A stretch of 16,053 nucleotides of DNA from JAVKSM01 sp039583705 (GTDB taxonomy: Bacteria > Actinomycetota > Actinomycetes > Mycobacteriales > Pseudonocardiaceae), in the NCBI GenBank assembly GCA_039583705.1, contig JAVKSM010000077.1, positions 1 to 16,053 on the forward strand, given 5' to 3'. The notes below the pieces were generated by a model. The model was not told the DNA's origin and ran no database searches. It worked only from the letters and a program-made list of their open reading frames with translations. Shown in pieces: positions 12,472 to 16,053 of this stretch (positions are counted from its first letter, which is position 1; each line of letters opens with the position of its first letter). The position numbers were made by a program, and so were the translations under genes.

Positions 12472-13863
12472 TTAGCTCGCTTGGCTGACCGAGCTCATGG
12501 TGAAGTCGGGCACCCGCATCGGCGGCATCGCGGTGCGGGTGAACCAGTCCTTCCACTCCCGGGGCAGCGTCCGCTGCGTGGCGCCGACCTCGCTGGCCCG
12601 GCGCAGCAGGTCCAGCGGCGACTCGTTGAACCGGAAGTTGTTGACCTCCCCGACGACCTCGCCGCCCTCGACGAGGTACACCCCGTCCCGCGTCAGCCCG
12701 GTGAGCAGCAGCGTCGTCGGGTCGACCACCCGGATGTACCACAGACAGGTGAGCAACAGGCCGCGCCCGGTGCCCGCGACCATCTCCCGCAGCCCGGTCG
12801 AGGTACCGGTGAGCAGCAGGTTGTCCCCGGGCGGGGTGAACGTGGCGCCGGACGCCGAGAACTCGGCTGCGGCGGCCCGCGGGTAGGCCAGCTCCGTCAC
12901 GGTGCCGTCGCGCAGCCACTCGACCCGGCGCAGCGACGCGCCGTTGTCGAAGACACTCACCTCGTCGCTGGAGTGCGTCGTCGCCAGGAACGGCCGATAC
13001 TCCAGGCCCTCGGCGGCCGGGTCGGACGCCAGGGTGAGTGGCAACGTGGTGAGCCGTTCGCCGACGCGGGTGCCGCCGCCGGGCGCGGACAGCGCGCTAC
13101 GTCCCTCCTGCGCCGCCCGCCCGCCCATCGACCACGTCAGGTACACCATGAGGTCGGCGACCGCGGATGGTGGGAGCAACGTCTCGTAGCGACCTGCCGG
13201 CAGCTCCACCCGGCGCGCGCCCCATCCCAGTCGCACGGCCAGCTCGTCGGCCATCGCCGTGAGGTCGACGTCGGTGAAGTCGCGGGTGGACACGGCGCCC
13301 CATGCGGAGCGGTGCCGGTCGGCCGTCTTCGCGTTCAGCTCCACCGACCCGGTCGGCTGCACCCAGCGCCGCCGCACTCCGGTGGAGCTGCCCAGCCAGG
13401 TGGTCGTCACGTCGTGGTTGGCGAACCCGTAGAGCACCCTGCCGGCCGGCCCGGCCGCGGTGAACGCTGCCGACAGTTGCCCGACCAGTTCCCCGAAAAC
13501 CGCCACCGAGGTCTGCGCCGCCGGCTCCTCCCAGGACTCGTCGGCCGCCTCGGCGGGAGGCAGTCCAGCGGCGTCGCGGGTCGGCCCGGCCTGCGCGGCG
13601 GCTGCCTCGCTGGCCGCCACGACCTCCTCGACGTCCTCGCCGGCCGCCGTGGAGCTGGAGCTGACCACGCCGGCCGCCGTGCCGCCCTCGACCTCCACCA
13701 GCGACACCACCGACCAGCGTCGGGAGGTGGTGTGCCCGTTGGTCGTCATCGTCGAGTTGGCCCAGCGCAGCACGGCCTGGCTGGTCTCGGTGACGATCAC
13801 TACGCAGCCGGCGCCCCGGGAAGCCGCCAGCGCGCGCTCGACCAGCTCCGGAGCAGCGGTCAC
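12472..13863 (-). CDS. tldE: TldE/PmbA subunit of the TldD/TldE metalloprotease
   Basis: The protein has 463 residues. GTG 13863 is fixed by AGGAGG seven bases upstream and by the GTGA overlap with tldD. There is no HExxxH motif, as in TldE/PmbA, which pairs with the metal-bearing TldD subunit. Typical features are FANHDVTTTWLGSSTGVRRR, SAWGAVSTRDF (about 205-230), PAGRYETLLPPSAVADLMVY (about 250-270) and, near the C-terminus, LLLTCLWYIRVVDPTTLLLTG, then LTRDGVYLVEGGEVVGEVNN. In known systems the TldD/TldE heterodimer cleaves unfolded peptides and trims leader peptides of some modified peptides such as microcin B17 precursors. An Ala/Glu-rich stretch (about 70-125) may be a flexible loop. It probably forms one operon with tldD, and the next gene on this strand is STAS after 110 bases. 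Confidence 0.85.
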   Translation of the reverse strand: MTAAPELVERALAASRGAGCVVIVTETSQAVLRWANSTMTTNGHTTSRRWSVVSLVEVEGGTAAGVVSSSSTAAGEDVEEVVAASEAAAAQAGPTRDAAGLPPAEAADESWEEPAAQTSVAVFGELVGQLSAAFTAAGPAGRVLYGFANHDVTTTWLGSSTGVRRRWVQPTGSVELNAKTADRHRSAWGAVSTRDFTDVDLTAMADELAVRLGWGARRVELPAGRYETLLPPSAVADLMVYLTWSMGGRAAQEGRSALSAPGGGTRVGERLTTLPLTLASDPAAEGLEYRPFLATTHSSDEVSVFDNGASLRRVEWLRDGTVTELAYPRAAAAEFSASGATFTPPGDNLLLTGTSTGLREMVAGTGRGLLLTCLWYIRVVDPTTLLLTGLTRDGVYLVEGGEVVGEVNNFRFNESPLDLLRRASEVGATQRTLPREWKDWFTRTAMPPMRVPDFTMSSVSQAS

Positions 13864-15368
13864 CGGCCGGCCTCCTGCCGGGTGTTGAGCACCCGCACGC
13901 CGCGGAACAGCGCCGACGGGCAGCCGTGCGACACCGGGGCCACCTGCCCTGGCTGCGCCTTGCCGCAGTTGAACGCCCCCGCAAGCAGCCACGTCGACGG
14001 TCCGCCCACCGCCTCGAGGCGCCCCCAGAACTCTGTCGTCGTCGCCTGGTAGGCCACGTCGCGCACCTGGTGGGCGAGCCGGCCATGCTCGATCGTGTAG
14101 AACCGCTGTCCCGTGAACTGGAAGTTGTAGCGCTGCATGTCGATCGACCAGGACTTGTCGCCGACGACGTAGATCCCGCGCTCGACGCCGTCGATCAGCT
14201 CCGCGGTGGGGCGGTCGAGCACCGGGTCCGGGCGCAGCGACACGTTGGCCATCCGCTGGATCGGCGCGTGGTGCGGGGAGTCGGCGTAGGCGCAGCCGTT
14301 GGAGCGGGTCAGCCCGAGCCGCGGCGCGAACGTGCGGTCGAGCTGGTAGCCGACGAGCATGCCGTCACGCACCAGGTCCCACTCGGTCGTCGCCACCCCG
14401 TCGTCGTCGTAGCCGACGCTCGCCAGCCCGTGGCGCACCGTCCGGTCGCCGGTGACGTGCATGGCGGGCGAGCCGTAGCGCAGCGTCCCGAGTTGGTCCG
14501 GGGTGGCGAACGAGGTGCCGGCGTAGGCCGCCTCGTAGCCGATCGCCCGGTCGTACTCGGTGGCGTGGCCGACCGACTCGTGGATCGTCAGCCACAGGTT
14601 CGTGGGGTCGATGACGAGGTCGTAGCTGCCGGGTTCGACCGACGGCGCCTTGGTCTTCTCCGCCAGCAGCTCCGGGAGCGCCGCCAGCTCGCCGTCCCAG
14701 TCCCAGCCGGTGCCGGTGAGGTACTCCCAGCCGCGGCCGGTCGGTGGGGCCAGGGTGCGCATCGTCTCGAAGCTCCCGGCGCCGCGGTCGACGACGGTGG
14801 CGGTCACGTCCGGGTCGACGCGCACCCGCTGCTGGATGGTCGACGTGCCCGCCGTGTCCGCGTAGTAGGTCGTCTCCTTGACCGCCAGGGTGTCCGCGTC
14901 GACGTGGTCGACGCCGTCCGAGGCGAGCAGCCGGGCCGAGCGCTCGGCGAGCAGCGCGACCTTCTCACCCAGCGGGACCGTGAACGGGTCGACCTCGTAG
15001 TCCGAGCTCCACTCGACGTCGGCGTACACCGGCTCGTCGGCACGCTCGACCCGCTCGGTCGCCACCGCACGCAGCGCCGTGGCCACCTCGACCGCGCGCT
15101 GCGCCGTGGCGGCGGCCCGCTCCGGGGTCAGCTCGACGTGCGACGCGAAGCCCCATACCCCGTCGACGATCACGCGCACCGCCATCCCGACGGTCGTGAC
15201 GTGCTGCGCGGCCATCACCCGGGCGTCGCGCAGCGTCAGGCGCTGGGTGAGGATGCGCTGCACACGCAGGTCGGCGTGGGCCGCGCCGACCGCCGCCGCG
15301 CGGTGCAGCGCCGCGTCGGCCAGCGCTGGCAGCCCCAGCGCGCGGAACGCCTCGTCGATCCTCGGCAC
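13860..15368 (-). CDS. tldD: TldD metalloprotease subunit (HExxxH)
   Basis: This is a 502-residue cytoplasmic protein. The start GTG 15368 (MPRIDEAFRALGLPALADAA) lies six bases from a TANNNT box, pointing to a leaderless mRNA. Residues 263-268 read HESVGH, the HExxxH zinc motif of TldD, inside TIHESVGHATEYDRAIGYEA. A Cys near residue 468 (FNCGKAQPG) is placed like the third metal ligand of TldD. The N-terminal part (about 30-110) is the TldD/PmbA N domain. In the complex TldD carries the metal and TldE the other half of the barrel. The stop overlaps the tldE start by four bases, so they are co-translated. No precursor peptide gene is obvious beside the operon. It diverges from the three-helix membrane protein gene at 15457. 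Confidence 0.92.
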   Translation of the reverse strand: MPRIDEAFRALGLPALADAALHRAAAVGAAHADLRVQRILTQRLTLRDARVMAAQHVTTVGMAVRVIVDGVWGFASHVELTPERAAATAQRAVEVATALRAVATERVERADEPVYADVEWSSDYEVDPFTVPLGEKVALLAERSARLLASDGVDHVDADTLAVKETTYYADTAGTSTIQQRVRVDPDVTATVVDRGAGSFETMRTLAPPTGRGWEYLTGTGWDWDGELAALPELLAEKTKAPSVEPGSYDLVIDPTNLWLTIHESVGHATEYDRAIGYEAAYAGTSFATPDQLGTLRYGSPAMHVTGDRTVRHGLASVGYDDDGVATTEWDLVRDGMLVGYQLDRTFAPRLGLTRSNGCAYADSPHHAPIQRMANVSLRPDPVLDRPTAELIDGVERGIYVVGDKSWSIDMQRYNFQFTGQRFYTIEHGRLAHQVRDVAYQATTTEFWGRLEAVGGPSTWLLAGAFNCGKAQPGQVAPVSHGCPSALFRGVRVLNTRQEAGR

Positions 15369-15374
15369 ACCGGT

Positions 15375-15380
15375 AACCTA
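15375..15380 (-). promoter_or_regulatory. Candidate -10 box (TAGGTT) for tldD
   Basis: Read on the minus strand, TAGGTT fits TANNNT and ends six bases before GTG 15368, so the transcript would start at the GTG. No Shine-Dalgarno sequence is needed or seen. Confidence 0.4.
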
Positions 15381-15456
15381 CCGGGCAGGTTTCGCCATCG
15401 GGCGCAACGGGCACAACTAGGGCTGACGTGATCGCCAATTTCTTCAGGGGTGCGCC

Positions 15457-15930
15457 GTGGCTCAGGATGGCAGCTACTTCGTTGTGCTGACGATCGGGGT
15501 CGTGCTCACGCTGGTCGTCGGCCAGATCCTGCTGCGCACCGGCAGCGGCTTCCTTTCCGACTCCTTCTCCGACTCTGTCGAGGGTCAGCGCGCGGCGGAG
15601 TCGGCGAACCGCATGGTCACCGTGCTGTTCCACCTCGTGGTCCTCGGTTCGCTGACGCTGCTGTCCACGATCCGGGTGAGCGGCAGCGTGGTGCAGAACG
15701 TGATCGTGGGGAGCGGCGTGATCCTGCTCGCGGTGGGCGTGGCCTTCGGGTTGACCATGCTCGGTCTCAGCCAGATCCGGGCGCGACACCGCTCGGAGGA
15801 GGTCCAGGAGGAGATCCAGCAGCAGATCGCGATCTCCCGCGGCCGGCCGCCGACGCCGCCCGGCGGCGGGGGACGGTCCTCGCAGCAGCGGTCGGTGATC
15901 GAGATGGGGCCTGGCGGCCCGGTGCGGTGA
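15457..15930 (+). CDS. Small three-helix membrane protein of unknown function
   Basis: The protein has 157 residues. GTG 15457 has AGGGG six bases upstream. Predicted membrane segments are about residues 7-26 (YFVVLTIGVVLTLVVGQILL), 53-73 (MVTVLFHLVVLGSLTLLSTI) and 80-104 (VVQNVIVGSGVILLAVGVAF). A short loop between helices 1 and 2 is Ser/Asp-rich (SDSFSDSVEG). The cytoplasmic C-terminus begins with a charged, probably helical stretch (RARHRSEEVQEEIQQQIAIS) and ends with a Pro/Gly/Arg-rich tail. No family is recognised. It is divergent from tldD, 88 bases away, so the two may share a regulatory region. No signal peptide cleavage site is evident. Confidence 0.7.
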   Translation: MAQDGSYFVVLTIGVVLTLVVGQILLRTGSGFLSDSFSDSVEGQRAAESANRMVTVLFHLVVLGSLTLLSTIRVSGSVVQNVIVGSGVILLAVGVAFGLTMLGLSQIRARHRSEEVQEEIQQQIAISRGRPPTPPGGGGRSSQQRSVIEMGPGGPVR

Positions 15931-16003
15931 GCAGGCTCTCGTGCCGCCCCACGTCCCCGGGCAGCGGCGAGCAGCAATGAGACACCCTCTGTCAACCCCG
16001 GGC

Positions 16004-16053
16004 TCAGGCGGCGTGTCTGAGTGCCCGCTTGCGGTTGGTTTGGTGGACGGTCT
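16004..16053 (-). CDS. Possible C-terminal tail of a minus-strand gene (partial)
   Basis: On the minus strand a frame enters at the right edge, reads TVHQTNRKRALRHAA and ends in TGA (16004-16006). The basic, Asn/Thr-containing ending and slightly lower GC resemble the C-terminus of some transposases, but 15 residues are too few to say. Other frames here are also open, so this is tentative. Confidence 0.2.
   Translation of the reverse strand, partial: TVHQTNRKRALRHAA

Noticed and set aside
13926..15431. Long plus-strand open frame opposite tldD.
   Set aside because: It is a high-GC antisense shadow; the TldD HExxxH and family sequence are on the minus strand.

Overview
This is a high-GC, GC3-rich window from an actinomycete. 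The evidence is pervasive G/C in third codon positions, many GTG starts, TANNNT promoter boxes placed for leaderless transcription, SpoIIE-type phosphatase and STAS signalling genes, a DUF6400-like small protein, and a DUF3311 plus symporter pair. A Pseudonocardia-like or related order is plausible, but the sequence alone does not fix the genus.

Layout. (1) Positions 1-1970: a visibly less GC-rich block with the 3' part of an XRE-type regulator, translationally coupled (ATGA) to a flavin-reductase-like FMN-binding protein. A terminator-like hairpin follows near 2100-2126. (2) 2145-4582: a short orphan reading frame on the minus strand, a 9-bp inverted repeat, an AAA ATPase with a C-terminal winged helix (start GTG 2725), and a solitary GroES-like co-chaperonin. 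(3) 4583-5614, minus strand: two unrecognised genes, one with a Cys/His cluster. (4) 5828-8545, plus strand: a DUF3311 protein and a sodium:solute symporter of the MctP monocarboxylate type (GTGA overlap), then a lipoprotein zinc metallopeptidase with HETGH. (5) 8567-9053, minus strand: a DUF6400-like protein and a Cys-rich zinc-ribbon protein, seven bases apart. (6) 9568-11742, plus strand: a GAF-PAS-GAF-PP2C (SpoIIE) phosphatase facing a STAS anti-anti-sigma factor (11930-12361, minus). Together they look like part of a partner-switching pathway with no kinase in view. (7) 12472-15368, minus strand: the two-subunit TldD/TldE metalloprotease (GTGA overlap), divergent from a small three-helix membrane protein (15457-15930). 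(8) At the right edge, a possible C-terminal tail of a minus-strand gene.

Recurring structural themes are short tandem duplications (10-19 bp) at gene boundaries, including duplicated stop codons and a duplicated ribosome-binding site, and -10 boxes lying 6-10 bases upstream of start codons. No rRNA, tRNA, CRISPR array or complete insertion sequence was seen. Most of the window looks like ordinary actinobacterial chromosome. The accessory-looking parts are the left 2.5 kb and perhaps the last 50 bases.
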